Origin: Monosporascus cannonballus
Taxonomy: Eukaryota; Ascomycota; Sordariomycetes; Xylariales
Direction: 5' to 3'
NCBI GenBank assembly: GCA_004154925.1
Contig: QJNS01000123.1
Span: forward strand, 1 to 64,000
Length of the DNA: 64,000 nt
Below, piece after piece: positions 23,471 to 35,200 of the stretch. The notes under the pieces are model-generated. The model was not told where the DNA came from, made no database searches, and worked only from the letters and a program-made list of their open reading frames with translations. The position numbers and the translations under genes are program-made. Within the stretch, counting starts at the first letter, position 1. Every line of letters starts with the position of its first letter.

Positions 23471-23990
23471 TTTGTCTACAACCGCGTTTTCGCGCAGACT
23501 TGACTTCAAACTCAAAGTTCCGAGCGTAATTATCTCAGTTGATCGGGAAACCAGCTGCAGTGATGTTACGGCTGCACCATAGCCATAGCGCCACCAGGGC
23601 AAAAGATCAGTGGAATGATCGCAATTGTGGCAATCATTCTGGTGCTTACAGCTGTATATACGCTTGGAGCTGTTACGGTGGACAAGGTCATAACAAGTGA
23701 ACCTCAGACCGAAACCTTGACCTTAGCCATGCACCCACCCTCTCAACTCCGAACGCTGGACCGAATAAAGGCAAACGCAAGGATGCACTGCTTATTGTTG
23801 CCCGCTACTACCCGCCCCATTGCCGATGGCTGGAGGAAAGTGCTCGGGCGTCCACTCTGTCTCTGAGGTAGAGAAGAAGTGTGGATTGTTCGCGTCGAGA
23901 TGGGCGATAGACCAGATAGTCGGCGAGGCATGCCCCTTTTGGTCGTGGCTGCTTGCTATCTCCTTATTGCCTGCTTGTCCTTTTTTCGTA
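23471..23990. other. Tail of the transporter relic, no gene recognised
   Basis: A plus-strand ORF at 23615-23866 begins with a membrane-like stretch (IAIVAIILVLTAVYTLGAVT). It could be a remnant of the transporter's last membrane span or chance; I could not tie it to a family. Confidence 0.3.
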
Positions 23991-24428
23991 CTAACGAGGT
24001 TTCGAAAAGATCGTGGGGGTCGCGGGGACGTCTGTTAGCTGCTCGCTAGCGGATGAACGCTTCTTCCAGGCATTTCTGATCTCAAGGGCTTGGACAACAG
24101 CTAGGGACGCGTCGACGAGGCGCTCACAGAACCTAGCCCTGAGCTTTTGGAGCGTGGGCGGTTTTCGGTAGGATGCAATGAATATAAGCGAGAAGAAACA
24201 GAGAATAGCCACGACGCATATAATGCTGACGGAAACCCCGGCCTCGCGGTTGCGCTTAGTGTACATGTCGAAGGGGTTGTGCGGACCGAGGGGATTCTCC
24301 AGATTCAATGGGTTCCTCAGATCATCGATGAGTGACGGGTCTGAACACTTATTGCTGATCTTCCCGCCTGAAGAGCCGTCTGAAGCTGCTTCATTGGTCC
24401 TCGGATGGCTTCCTCGGGATGGTGACAC
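23991..24428 (-). CDS. Possible one-TM hypothetical protein
   Basis: ORF of 145 residues. The N-terminal half is polar (Ser, Asn, Pro-rich). A strong membrane span at about residues 69-86 (VSIICVVAILCFFSLIFI) is followed by a basic C-terminal region (SYRKPPTLQKLRARFCERL). An upstream overlapping frame (24526-24317, minus) might supply a first exon. No family is recognised and no homology can be claimed; the membrane span is the main sign that this is not chance. It could equally be part of a decayed gene. Confidence 0.35.
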   Translation of the reverse strand: MSPSRGSHPRTNEAASDGSSGGKISNKCSDPSLIDDLRNPLNLENPLGPHNPFDMYTKRNREAGVSVSIICVVAILCFFSLIFIASYRKPPTLQKLRARFCERLVDASLAVVQALEIRNAWKKRSSASEQLTDVPATPTIFSKPR

Positions 24429-25903
24429 TGTGCTGGTTGCGAGCCTGGTTGGCCATGTTCGGCGAGACTAGCCAGTTGGTCGATACAGGGCGCGATTTGT
24501 GAATGAAATTGTACTTGTTTTCTCATACTCCTAGTCCTGCATGGACTCCACGAGACGAGTGCAATAAGATAAGAACGCGACGTGGTCTGCGGGAACGAGT
24601 GATGGGAAGCTGGTAAACTTGAAAGGAATTCGAAAGGGAGATGCTCGAGTTTCTAGGAATAAGGACTCTTTATGAATTCCTGTGCGCATGCGTAGAAAAC
24701 CTTATGCCTCTCGGTAGTAAAGAGATGATGAGGTTTTGGGAGTCAACAATTAGCCTTTCGTATGCTGCAACCATTATTACTGAGAACGACAACCATAAAT
24801 CCAAGCTATGCATGATACTCGACATGCCGTGTTGAGGCGGATGTATAAACGCCTGGAGATGGCCGATTCCATGCAATACGAGACAATTCTGGAAAGTTTA
24901 AACCTATATCCAATGAGTGACATTGACCCTGACGCGTTTTCAGATCTATATCGAGCTCCCGCCGTCCTAGTGTTCGCTGGTCATCACGAGGGCTGGATAT
25001 AACTATCAAGTTTTAAGGGTTGCGGATACGTAAGACGGGGCCACGGTGTAGCCGGGGAAATGATCATTATAATACTATGTAGCTGGAGAGTCCTCCAGGC
25101 TGTCCTCTAAGTAAGTATGTAGTAACTGAAGGTGATAGGCAATTTAAGGCCCAAAGTTCAATTCTCCGTCGCCGCATCAGAAACGGGTCCCGACCCTTAA
25201 CAAACAAGATTGATCATGATGTATTACATATAAGGGGAAGATATTGATGCAGAAGTCATGCTGGGTTGTTACCAGCAGTCTTATGTTGTTGGGCTTTCAG
25301 CTGTCTCTGTGCAGGTGAGGATATCCGGATGAATGCAAGTCAGCAACAGGTCCATCACCATGTACAAGACGTGCAACTGCAGTAGGATGCTTGGGAGAGG
25401 GTAATGAGGAAATAACTGTACTTGGAAGTACAAGAGTACGCTTCTCCGCATTAGCCATTGGGCTCCAAATAAGATCGTTTTAGGAAACCTTTCTTGGAAA
25501 CTAGATGAAGTTGAACTTTTCGATACTGTATCACGGGGTCCACGGAGTGCTGGGGAGGGTATAGCACTAGCCACATAGGCCTAGCCACACATGCGTAGCC
25601 ACATGTTTCGTATGATGTCACAAGCTACGAAGCACAACTCGCAGGAGCCTCGGTAGGTAGTGCGAAGTACTAGACAAGCTTTACATGCGCATGCTGTGCC
25701 TCGACCTTTGCCTCCTCCTTTTGGCAGTTTGACTATACAGGATAAGCGGTTACGCGATAGACATCTAATATAACTGCATGTTGAGTAGCACAGAGCACGC
25801 GACAATTTTGTGGCATTATAGTCGTTGGGTACACACTGGCACGGCGAACAGATAGCCTTAATTTTTTTCCTGCGGTTTACCCTATAGGTCCTAGACGGTA
25901 GTC
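24429..25903. other. Intergenic, upstream of the hydrolase
   Basis: About 1.5 kb with several short ORFs on both strands and no recognised domain. The last 100 bases contain the presumed promoter and 5' leader of the alpha/beta hydrolase gene. Confidence 0.4.
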
Positions 25904-27496
25904 ATGATCGGTAATTCCTTCTCGGAGTACATATTCATACGAGTCTGTATCTTCCTGCTTCAATACACGACGCCAATCTGCCTGTCATGTGTGGCTGCCC
26001 TGGTTGCTTTTCGGGGGCCTCCGGCTCTGTCCCACCCAATCAGCAAGTTCCTGCTCGGGTACTCGCTCGCGGACCTCCTATACGCTGTATTCATCTACAT
26101 CCCGTATAACAGGCGGCTGAAAGAGGAAACCAACCATCCGCCGCCTCTGTCGCGCGCCGAACGCAAGGCATTCATCAAGCGGTGTCTCGCGTACATGCCC
26201 GACACCGAGCAGTATTTGCAGATGTGGTTTCTTGGCGCGGACAGATCAGAGATCCGACGCGAGAACCTGCGCGACTTCCTTCTATGGGCATTTTTCGACA
26301 GGGGACCGGGCTTGGAATCGGAAGAAGATGATGCCGAGCTGGACGAGTACGTCGTCTTGGTCGAGCATAGCCTTGGCCGGAAACTAGAGCCCGGCAGAGG
26401 CAGAGCGGAAGGCCTCAGATTGACACTAGACGAAGTGGAGACCCGATACAGGAGCGTGGTCTGGTACCTCATCATTGGCGTGGTCGACGCTCTGACGCAC
26501 TGCCAGCTGGCCCTGAGCGGCTTCGAATATCATGCCCAGCCGAGGTCGAGAGTCCTCTCCGTGATCCCGCATCGCCTACAGAACCTGATTGCGAGCCGAC
26601 GCTCAGCATCACCAGACCTAAGCTACTGGTACCAACCGCATACCGCAAAGGACAAGCTGCCGGTGGTGTTCCTACACGGCATTGGCGTCGGGTTGTGGGC
26701 GTACGTGCAGTTCTTATCCGGTCTTAACGAGAGGGCACGTGGAGACGAACAAATCGGTATCATGGCGGTCGAGTACCTTCCAGTATCATCTCGCCTGACG
26801 GGTGCGCCTCTGCCCAAGGCCGACTTTCTGAGGCAGGTGACGGCCATCCTAGCATCACACGGGTGGGATAACTTTGTACTAGCGTCGCATTCATACGGAT
26901 CGGTCTTGGCAACCCATATGTTTCAGTCCGAGACATTAGGTCCACGTATCGAATCGGCTGTTCTTATCGATCCCGTTACCATACTGTTGCACCTTCCAAA
27001 CGTCGCATACAACTTTACGAGACGGAAGCCGAGAAGGGCAAACGAGTGGCTGCTGTGGTACTTCGCCAGCATGGACCCTGGTGTGGCCCACTGCCTCGCT
27101 CGGCATTTCTTCTGGAAGGAGAACATCGTCTGGAAAGAGGACTTGGTTAATGCCACGCGAGAGCCTGCTAGAGCCAATGGATTGGTTTCCGGTTCGAGCA
27201 CCGCTAAGCGGAAACGGAGGGTGGCCGTCGCTGTTGCAGAATACGACCTTATCGTCGATACTTTGAGCGTAGCTCAGTATCTAGCAGGGGACGATGAGTG
27301 GCGCCTGACGAGCACAATGTTCAAGCACAACAATCCAGGGAAAACAACTTCGCACAGGAATCTGGGCGGCGGCCACTTGACAGAAGACGGAATCGAGTTA
27401 TTGTGGTTTCCAGGATTGGATCATGCGCAGGTCTTTGATGTGAAGGAGAGTCGTCAACGGCTATGCAGCGTCCTTCAACGATACTGTGACAAATAG
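25904..27496 (+). CDS. Membrane-anchored alpha/beta hydrolase
   Basis: Intronless ORF of 530 residues starting at the first Met after an upstream stop. The N-terminus has hydrophobic segments at about 9-37 and 50-67, suggesting membrane attachment. Residues 68-245 are a charged region of unknown role. The hydrolase core follows: oxyanion strand VVFLHGIGVG (254-263), nucleophile elbow LASHSYGSVL with Ser330, an acid candidate in EYDLIVD (Asp448 or Asp452), and the base His507 in PGLDHAQVF. The elbow is Ser-His-Ser-Tyr-Gly rather than classic Gly-X-Ser-X-Gly. An ester or amide hydrolase is expected, substrate unknown; many fungi carry such 500-550 residue membrane-linked hydrolases. The gene converges on the cupin gene 151 bp away. 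Confidence 0.85.
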   Translation: MIGNSFSEYIFIRVCIFLLQYTTPICLSCVAALVAFRGPPALSHPISKFLLGYSLADLLYAVFIYIPYNRRLKEETNHPPPLSRAERKAFIKRCLAYMPDTEQYLQMWFLGADRSEIRRENLRDFLLWAFFDRGPGLESEEDDAELDEYVVLVEHSLGRKLEPGRGRAEGLRLTLDEVETRYRSVVWYLIIGVVDALTHCQLALSGFEYHAQPRSRVLSVIPHRLQNLIASRRSASPDLSYWYQPHTAKDKLPVVFLHGIGVGLWAYVQFLSGLNERARGDEQIGIMAVEYLPVSSRLTGAPLPKADFLRQVTAILASHGWDNFVLASHSYGSVLATHMFQSETLGPRIESAVLIDPVTILLHLPNVAYNFTRRKPRRANEWLLWYFASMDPGVAHCLARHFFWKENIVWKEDLVNATREPARANGLVSGSSTAKRKRRVAVAVAEYDLIVDTLSVAQYLAGDDEWRLTSTMFKHNNPGKTTSHRNLGGGHLTEDGIELLWFPGLDHAQVFDVKESRQRLCSVLQRYCDK

Positions 27497-27647
27497 ACTA
27501 CCTGAATTGAGCTACATTGCCGTCAACAAAGATTGTTGCACGTGTCCTGTATCGGGCATGGCGTGATTTGTGACCCCGTGTTTTAGGGACGCAATAGATT
27601 TTGGAGATAGAACGCAGGGATAGGGTGGCATATGCAAGTTGCTCGCC

Positions 27648-28272
27648 TCAGTCGGCCTTTGCCTCGCTACCTCCCCAATCTGTCAAGTAGACAACTACCG
27701 GCTGGGGTCCACTGCGGATCAGAATCCAGACGACATCTTCGTTCGTCTCGTTGATTTCTTGGTGCTCTGTCCAAGGCGGGACGAAAGCGAAGTCGCCTGC
27801 AGAGAGCTCATGCCGCTTAAGCTTTTCCGTATCGTCTTCGGGATTAGTAACTAGTACGCCCTTTCCAGATGCTGCGTATATGATGGTTTCTGGGCAAAGC
27901 TAAGTCAGTCCCCACTTCACCCATGACCGCTCGCTGCGCTTTGATGGGGACCAACCTTGCTCGCCGTGGTGATGTACTGCTGAAGAGCAGCGAGCCTTAG
28001 CGATGAGCACTAGAGATTCCAGTCTGAGCACATATGAGATAGGAGGTAGGACGCCGACGATCCGTGAAAGAGGATTAAGGCATATCCAGGAATGGTAGCT
28101 TACCGGTTGCACACATCTTATCACTCTTGCCGACCACGGCACCCTGCCGGATCATCGCCGAGTCCTTGCCGGCCCTCTGAGCCTCCAAATCGGAGGCTTT
28201 GGTGACCTCAACCGCCGAGGGTATAATCATCGGCAGAATGTCCGGCAAGAGGGAAAATATGGAGGACATCAT
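27648..28272 (-). CDS. Small cupin-domain protein
   Basis: Three exons, 28272-28104, 28009-27956 and 27889-27648, give 154 residues. Splice phases fit: a split Val codon at the first junction, and a split Glu codon producing HHHGEQETIIYAASGKG at the second. The first cupin motif is HHHGEQE (69-75). The second is GDFAFVPPWTEHQEIN, with the His-X3-Asn of the metal site. The end reads RSGPQPVVVYLTDWG, as in fungal single-domain cupins. The fold binds a metal through these His/Glu residues; the reaction is unknown for this group. A single small cupin without signal peptide is probably cytosolic. It was fragmented because the middle exon is only 54 nt. Confidence in family is high, in exact exon 1/2 border moderate. 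Confidence 0.85.
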
Positions 28273-30445
28273 TCAAGCTGGGATTCGCGGGGCCAGAATT
28301 CCCGCGATCTCTGTAAGATGAAGTTGTCGAGACAATCTAACGACAGACTAGGAAGGCCCAAGACGTGAGGGCAGGTTCTGCTTGCTAGAAGGGGGCAGCT
28401 AGATTTGGAAACTGAATGTGCTATTGTCGTCGTTTTACGAAGCAATGCACAATAGGAGGCAGGTTGTGTGATGACAGCGTGTACTAAGTAGGTATGAAGC
28501 CTTCTACATCACCCTCCTTCGTGCACTTCTGATTGAGGCAACCTACGGAGTAGGTGCACTGCAAAAAGGCAAAGTTGATTAAGCCATTACAGAGTGTGTG
28601 GTCTGTGCTCGATACTCCATCACCTAAAATCTTGGAGGTTAGGATACTGCATCGCGCTCTTCAATTTTACCCTATAGGGTACAATCTGTTATTTTCACTT
28701 TCTCTGACACTTTAGGCATCTTTCCGCAGCTTCAATCTGTATACATTGAAATCCTGTCTATCCGTTGTTGCTTTCATATGGGCCCTCCAGGTCGTGCAGC
28801 AGGCGCGGCGGTGTAATTCTATTCGCCGGCCTGGCTTGGCACGGTCTAGAGGAGGAATTAACCTGCCAAGTGACGAGGAACCGATACGTGATCCTTGGAT
28901 TCTTTCCAGGTTCGGCCATCTCAATTGACCTGTCTAATGTTTTGGATCAGCTTGTTAGCTCCCGAGGTCAATAAGGAAGTTTAACTTGAAAGACTACCAC
29001 GGTAGCCGTTGGGAATAAGCGGATATGCCTTGCTAAACAGTCGGGGGCTGAAGGATCGTGCTAACCGACATGTTATAGCGTTCTCATCGTTGGCTAGATA
29101 AGAGTCGTGGCCACGAGGCAGTATTGGGCATGGGGCAGTGGGGGACATGGGAGCCTGCGAGGACGGCCCTAATTATTCCGCAATGCAATCAGCTGACCAG
29201 GTTTATAGCACCAGGCTTCGATAGAAGTCTGATAAGTCTATCTGCATATGCACGAGACGGAACCGGTATTCACTGTCAATGGGGTTTCATGTCAGCTCAG
29301 GTCCAGATCTTTAGTAGCATCAGCTACGACGACAGCAAGATCCTACGCGATACGTAATGTTCACATGGTATGCACGCACCGCATGCGGCAAACCGGGTCC
29401 GATGTTGTTACCCTAACTTTTTAACTGCCATCGATGGTCGAGTTGTAGGGTAGGGGCCCTGTGTCACGACATTTATTCAAATGAATGAAGAGTTGACGAC
29501 GCTTAATATGGGCATCGACCAATTAGAACACAAACGACTCCAAGTCCCCTATTCGTTAAGGGGTTTATGCTCTGCCCGTGAAGACTAGGTAGGGTAACCG
29601 CTGGAAGGAGAAGCCACTTTGAACTATGCGGTAGCTACCTAGGTAGTTACAGCAGCACGATTAAGTCGTTTGGATATGTCGTTGCGACAATTATCACATT
29701 GCTCCATTGAAAGCTGCAGCCTGCCCTATCAACTAAAGGGGAAAGAGAGAAAGTTTCCAACTATAACATTTAAAATGAGCTATTATCACCATCCTCAGAT
29801 TTTTACATACGGAGGGCCGCACCTCCCGTGACATGGTGGGTGTGTGGGTAGCTACCTAAAGTGTCCCTAAGACGATCGGACCCGCTGTCCCGTCGCAACG
29901 GGCTCAACCCCTTGAAGGCCTTCCCCCGGGGACGTGCTCTGCTATTAGCCAAGTCTTCAAACCCGATCGAGCTCTTTCGGCAACCAAGCCCCGAGACTCT
30001 CTGGCCTCACTGCTTTCCGTGATATGAGCTACCGGTATCGATGCCGATATCAGAAGTTATGCAGACAAATACCATTTGAAGATTCCGAAGTCGGGCTTCC
30101 TCAGACAAAGGCTGAGCTACATGCAGCCTATGAAACATCAGTCAAATCATATTTCAGAGACGCTCATGCGGCTGGCTGCACGGCTTGCTCCATCTCCTCC
30201 TCCCCCTGTTAACCCCCCTGCACCGGTCCATGCGGTCTATATTTCTGTATGTATGTACCGCGCAGGCCACGCTAACAGGCTACGTCAAGTACCCGGATAG
30301 TAGTGGCATACCATTGCAGCAGCGACCTGAAGTTCAAGACCAGTCTGGTTCGTGTTGACGGTAAAACATTTAGATTCAGTCAGTCAATCGAATATCACCA
30401 TTAGGCTCAATAGCGAACGAAGCAACCATCAATACGTCACCACTA
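28273..30445. other. Intergenic between cupin gene and transposon nest
   Basis: About 2.2 kb with no recognised gene. A 14-bp perfect palindrome TACCCTATAGGGTA occurs near 28670. ORFs at 28712-28974 and 30024-30300 have no domain. The final bases before 30446 are the target flank of the inverted-repeat element, ending with TA. Confidence 0.4.
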
Positions 30446-31845
30446 CAACTCACAGGGGTATTTTTTGTTAGTTACCTCCACCGCCCCACTTGGTTTCCCT
30501 TACAGGCTAATATGTAGACTCCCATAGAATTTGTATGGAAATCTATCTATTTTTATATATCTATAAGTCGTCACTACTATAACCCGTATATAACGTTCTA
30601 TTAACCTATTAATAGCTGCATTTACTTCAAATCAAGACTTTCCCGTAATTTCCAATATGGACCTAGAAGCCCAGCTTCGATATATCAAGAAATAACGCCT
30701 TCGAGAAACGTCGCCGTTAATTAAAACTGCCGAACGCCTTTAATAATATTAATAATAGCTTCGAACCCTTTATCGTCTTTTTCGAAAGTCTTTTAAAAAG
30801 CGTAATTTTAATATTAAACATAATTCGAAAACCTTACGAAAATCTAACCTTTTAAAGGATTTTACGAAAAACGAAAAGCATAAGATTTAGATATTAAAAA
30901 AGCACTTGTTAACCTTAATATACTTAAAGCTTGCCGGGATAACGAAAAAGATTTTCCGATAGGTTTAGTACACGTTAAATACACCCTTAATACCGATTTG
31001 CAAAAGTTTAAAAAAAGATAAAAGCTTTTATTATTAATAGCAACCCAAAAGCTTTTGTATTTCTTTAAATACTGGCTTTACCGTTGAATACCTTAGAGTA
31101 ATTTTCGGTACTTTATTCTTGGCCTTAAATGGTACGAGAAAAATATTATTTATTATATCTTTTTAAAACTAAGCTTTTATTGTAAGATTAAAGGCCGTAA
31201 AAAGTTTTTTTAAACGTTAACGATAAGACATACAAGGCCGAATTATATAAAGAATGGCTTTAAACCTGGTCTATACAAAAAAACCTGTTAAAACAAGGTT
31301 TAATTTACCTTAATTAACTTAAACCTTTTTAGTTCGTTTTCTTAATTTCTTTAAAGTTACTTAAGTACTGTTCTATAATGTTAAATATTAATTAATCAAA
31401 TCCTAAATTCCCGTAACGAAATAGCGAGACTTAAGTTATAATTACGTAAAAACGGTTTCGTTTAATATATTTATTTCTTTAAAAAAATAAAAATCCTTAA
31501 TAACTTAGCAATAAGACGTTTTTTATAAATATATATATATATATATATCGTTATTTTTATTATGGCTTATTATTAATACCATTTTAGTTTTAATCAAAAC
31601 CTATTTCCTATTTTTAAACCCTAACGCGTATAACAATTACAGCTCGAACCCGTTACGTTATTATTCCCCTTTTTAAAATACGATAAATTCGAATTTTTTT
31701 AATTTTACCGGGCTACGTTCTTAAAACAGAATATACGTACGCATACTTTAAATTTCTGGCATTAACGTAAAAAAACTAATATAACGTTTAAAAATTTTAT
31801 TCGTAATTAAATTCTTTATAACGATTTAAACCGAATTACTAGTTC

Positions 31846-32268
31846 TGTTATAACCTAACGGTCTTAGCTTCTTCTCAGACGGTCGGAACTACGAAAAGGT
31901 CAGTTCCGACTTAAGCCAAAATGTTACGTGACTGGCTTAAAGATTTTAAGGCGCCAAGCACCTTAAGCCCTTTGAGCTAGCAAAAAAGCTTAAAGGGTTT
32001 AACGGTATTAAGGGTTTAAGCCGTTTAAGCACTTTAAGCTAAAATAAAGATATATACGTTTATTAATTCCATAATTTAAATAATTTTAGTTTATAATACT
32101 TATTAATACCAAATATTTATAATATAATAATTCGTTACCTAAGGCACTTTTGGTATTCCGAGACGTAATACGTTATTATATTTATTGCTTAGATTTTTAC
32201 AATATTTCTATTAATATAAACCCGTCGACTTAAGGTTTAATAATTGGTTAAACTATATAGCCGTTATA
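31846..32268 (+). repeat. 5' LTR of Gypsy copy 2
   Basis: 423 bp, begins TGTTATAACC, ends CCGTTATA (CCGTCACA in the partner, mutated). Same length as the 3' LTR. Confidence 0.9.
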
Positions 32269-35200
32269 TGTTACAAATTTTTATTTAATAGTACCGTTAG
32301 ATTTTGAGCAATATTTAATATTGTTAAAATGTCGACTAGCATTTAGGAAACCCTTATTTAGTAGCTTTAAGTTCGAATTCGGGAATTGGAAAAAAAAGTT
32401 CGACAACTTAGGGCTATGCCTGCCTAACCCTCTCTCGCCCGTATAAAGCCCAAAAAGCCGGAACCTTACGATGGAAAAGGTAACCCTTAAACCTTCCTAA
32501 TTTAGGCACGAATTTATTTTCGTTTCTTAAATCTTAATAACCTAGCGGATATAGTTCTAACAGTAAGAACATGCCTAATAGAAAATGCGATTAATTAGTT
32601 TAAGCCTATTATAAGAAATTTCCTGGAAATAAAAAAAATAAATAAAAAAGATTTTATTAATAAGATTTTTTTAACTTATACCGATTTCAAAAATAAAATA
32701 TACGATAATTTCGGTAATCCGGATAAAAAAACGATTAATAACTTAATAACTTTTATAATTCCGATAAAAAAAACTTATATTTAAATACGTTATAATTTTA
32801 AAAAGTTTTGTAATTAAGGCAAAATAAGGAAACGACAAAATTAATGCCTTTATTAATATATTTTACAAAGGGCTAAAAGACGATATAAAAGATAAAATTA
32901 TTCGAATCGAATAATTAATTACTTTAAACCGGTATATTACAAAATTAATCAAAATTAATAATCGATAATTTGAAAAACGATAGGAAAAAAAGATAATATG
33001 TTTTATGTTCGGAATATAATAAATCTAACCAAAAGAAAAAACGAAACGTACCTTTTATTTCTTATGAAACGGCGCCAGGACTTATGGAATTCGGCATTAC
33101 CCATAAACAAAATTAAAACCAGATTAAATATTTCAATTGCGGCAAAATAGGACATAAGGATTATAAATGTAAGAAACTTAAAAAGCCATAATAAGATAAT
33201 TAGACCCCTATACCGGAAGGATAATCCAGGAATAATTAAAGAAACGATAGCAAGGTTATTAACATAATTTAAGCCAAATATATATTAGGTTTACGATAAA
33301 AGGTTTAATTAGGATTATTATAATAAAAAATTTAACGAAAAATGCGAAAAGCCAGAAAATTAATTTAATAAACGTTATAAACATAATAAAAGGCGTTATA
33401 AAAATAATTATAAAAATACCGAAATTAGATAGAAAAACTTTGTCCCGGAATACCCGATTAATATGGCAAAATATATGCTGTATATTGTCGACGACGAAAA
33501 TATTCTAATTACGAAAAATGGAAATAACATATTTACGTACAAATTACCCGTATGTATAATAAAGGATTTAATTTTCCAAACCGTACCGTATATAATAAAA
33601 ATAATAAATAATAATATTGATAATTTCGAACCATAATTTTAAAAAGTATTTAATAATTAGCCGAAATAAAAAGTTGGCCTAAAAGAAAATAATGTTTATA
33701 AGAAAACCCTTTTTATTATTATAAATAATACAATTACTAAACGGAAAAAAGTTAATTTAACGTACGGTAAAAAAGCATTATTAAAAAATTATTACGGATT
33801 TTTATTTTTAATTAATATTTATTACGGATATTTAAGAAAAAAAAGTTATTAAGAAAAAAAAGTTATTAAGAAAAAAATACGTTAGTTTATAGGAAATCTT
33901 TAAAACGATAATTAAAATAACGCATAATAAAATGTAATCGTAAATATAAGAAAATAATTTATTCGATAAAGATAAAAATTATAAAAAAATTAAGAATAAT
34001 TAATACGGTTCAAAAAAATAATATGTTAACAATAACGACAAATATAATAATTTAATACGTTATATATAGAAACATAAATAAGGTTCGACAAATTCGAATA
34101 GGAATTAAAAGAAAAAGGTTACTTATAAAAAAGCTGTAAAATAACAAAACCCAAAAAAATTAAAGAAAACTCCTAAAAAAGGCTTTAAACGCGACGAAAG
34201 GAAACGTTAACAACTTTATTACTTTAAAAATACGAATCGGAACGCATTAATATACCGTAATAGTAGATTACGGAGCTTTAGGTGGAAATTACATTATACT
34301 AAATATGGTTAATAAGTTTAAATTGTTATAAAGATATAAGTTGGAACCTTATATGACGATAAATGCCGAAAGTTAAGAATTCGCTTACGATAACGAAAAA
34401 ATTATACGCGGAATTAATTATTTCGAGATTTTTATTTAAGAACGATACCAAACGGTTAATTTCGATATCGTTCTATTCGGAAATTACGATATGATCTTAG
34501 GATTATTATAAATATGCTAATACGGAATTTTAATTAACGAAAAAATTAGTTAGGTAAAGTTTGTTTTACCTTTTATTAACAAACGAAAAAAAAACTTAAT
34601 ATTCGATAGATAATAATAACGAATACAAGCATAAAGATATAACAAATACCTTATTACCCAAAGGAACAAAATATAAAAAAAAACGGGTATTAAAGAAAAA
34701 TATAACGTATTATTGTTACCATTAAAACGAAATTAAAGCAATTAAATAACGATTTAAAATAATAAGAATAACAGCTTAAAAAATTTAAAAACTTAATTAA
34801 TATATTACTATAATATTATAGATACGAATAACTTTTTAAAAAGAAGCTCGATATAAAGTTATCGAAACATAACGAATAAAATTACGAAATAATTTTTAAA
34901 AAAAGATTTTCAACAAAGTTTTACCTTATTTATAACCTTAACGGAAACGAATTACGTACTTTTAACAAATACCTGGAAAATCGGTTATAAAAAATAAATT
35001 TAACTTTCGAAGTTATCGGCAAAGTACCTAATATTTTTCGTATCTAAAAAAATAAGAAATTACGATTTATGGTTAATTATTAATAACTAAACGATATTAT
35101 AATTAAAAATCGAATATTATTACATTTAATTACGGAAATAAAAAAGTGACTTTACGGAACTAAATAATTTATAATATTCGATCTTAAAAATAAATATAAC

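Noticed and set aside
23615..23866. Possible last membrane span of the ammonium transporter
   Set aside because: Hydrophobic but no residue pattern I could match; left undecided in the region note.
28669..28684. Perfect palindrome TACCCTATAGGGTA, considered as a MITE or operator
   Set aside because: No flanking repeat, duplication or partner copy in the window. A 14-bp palindrome alone is weak.
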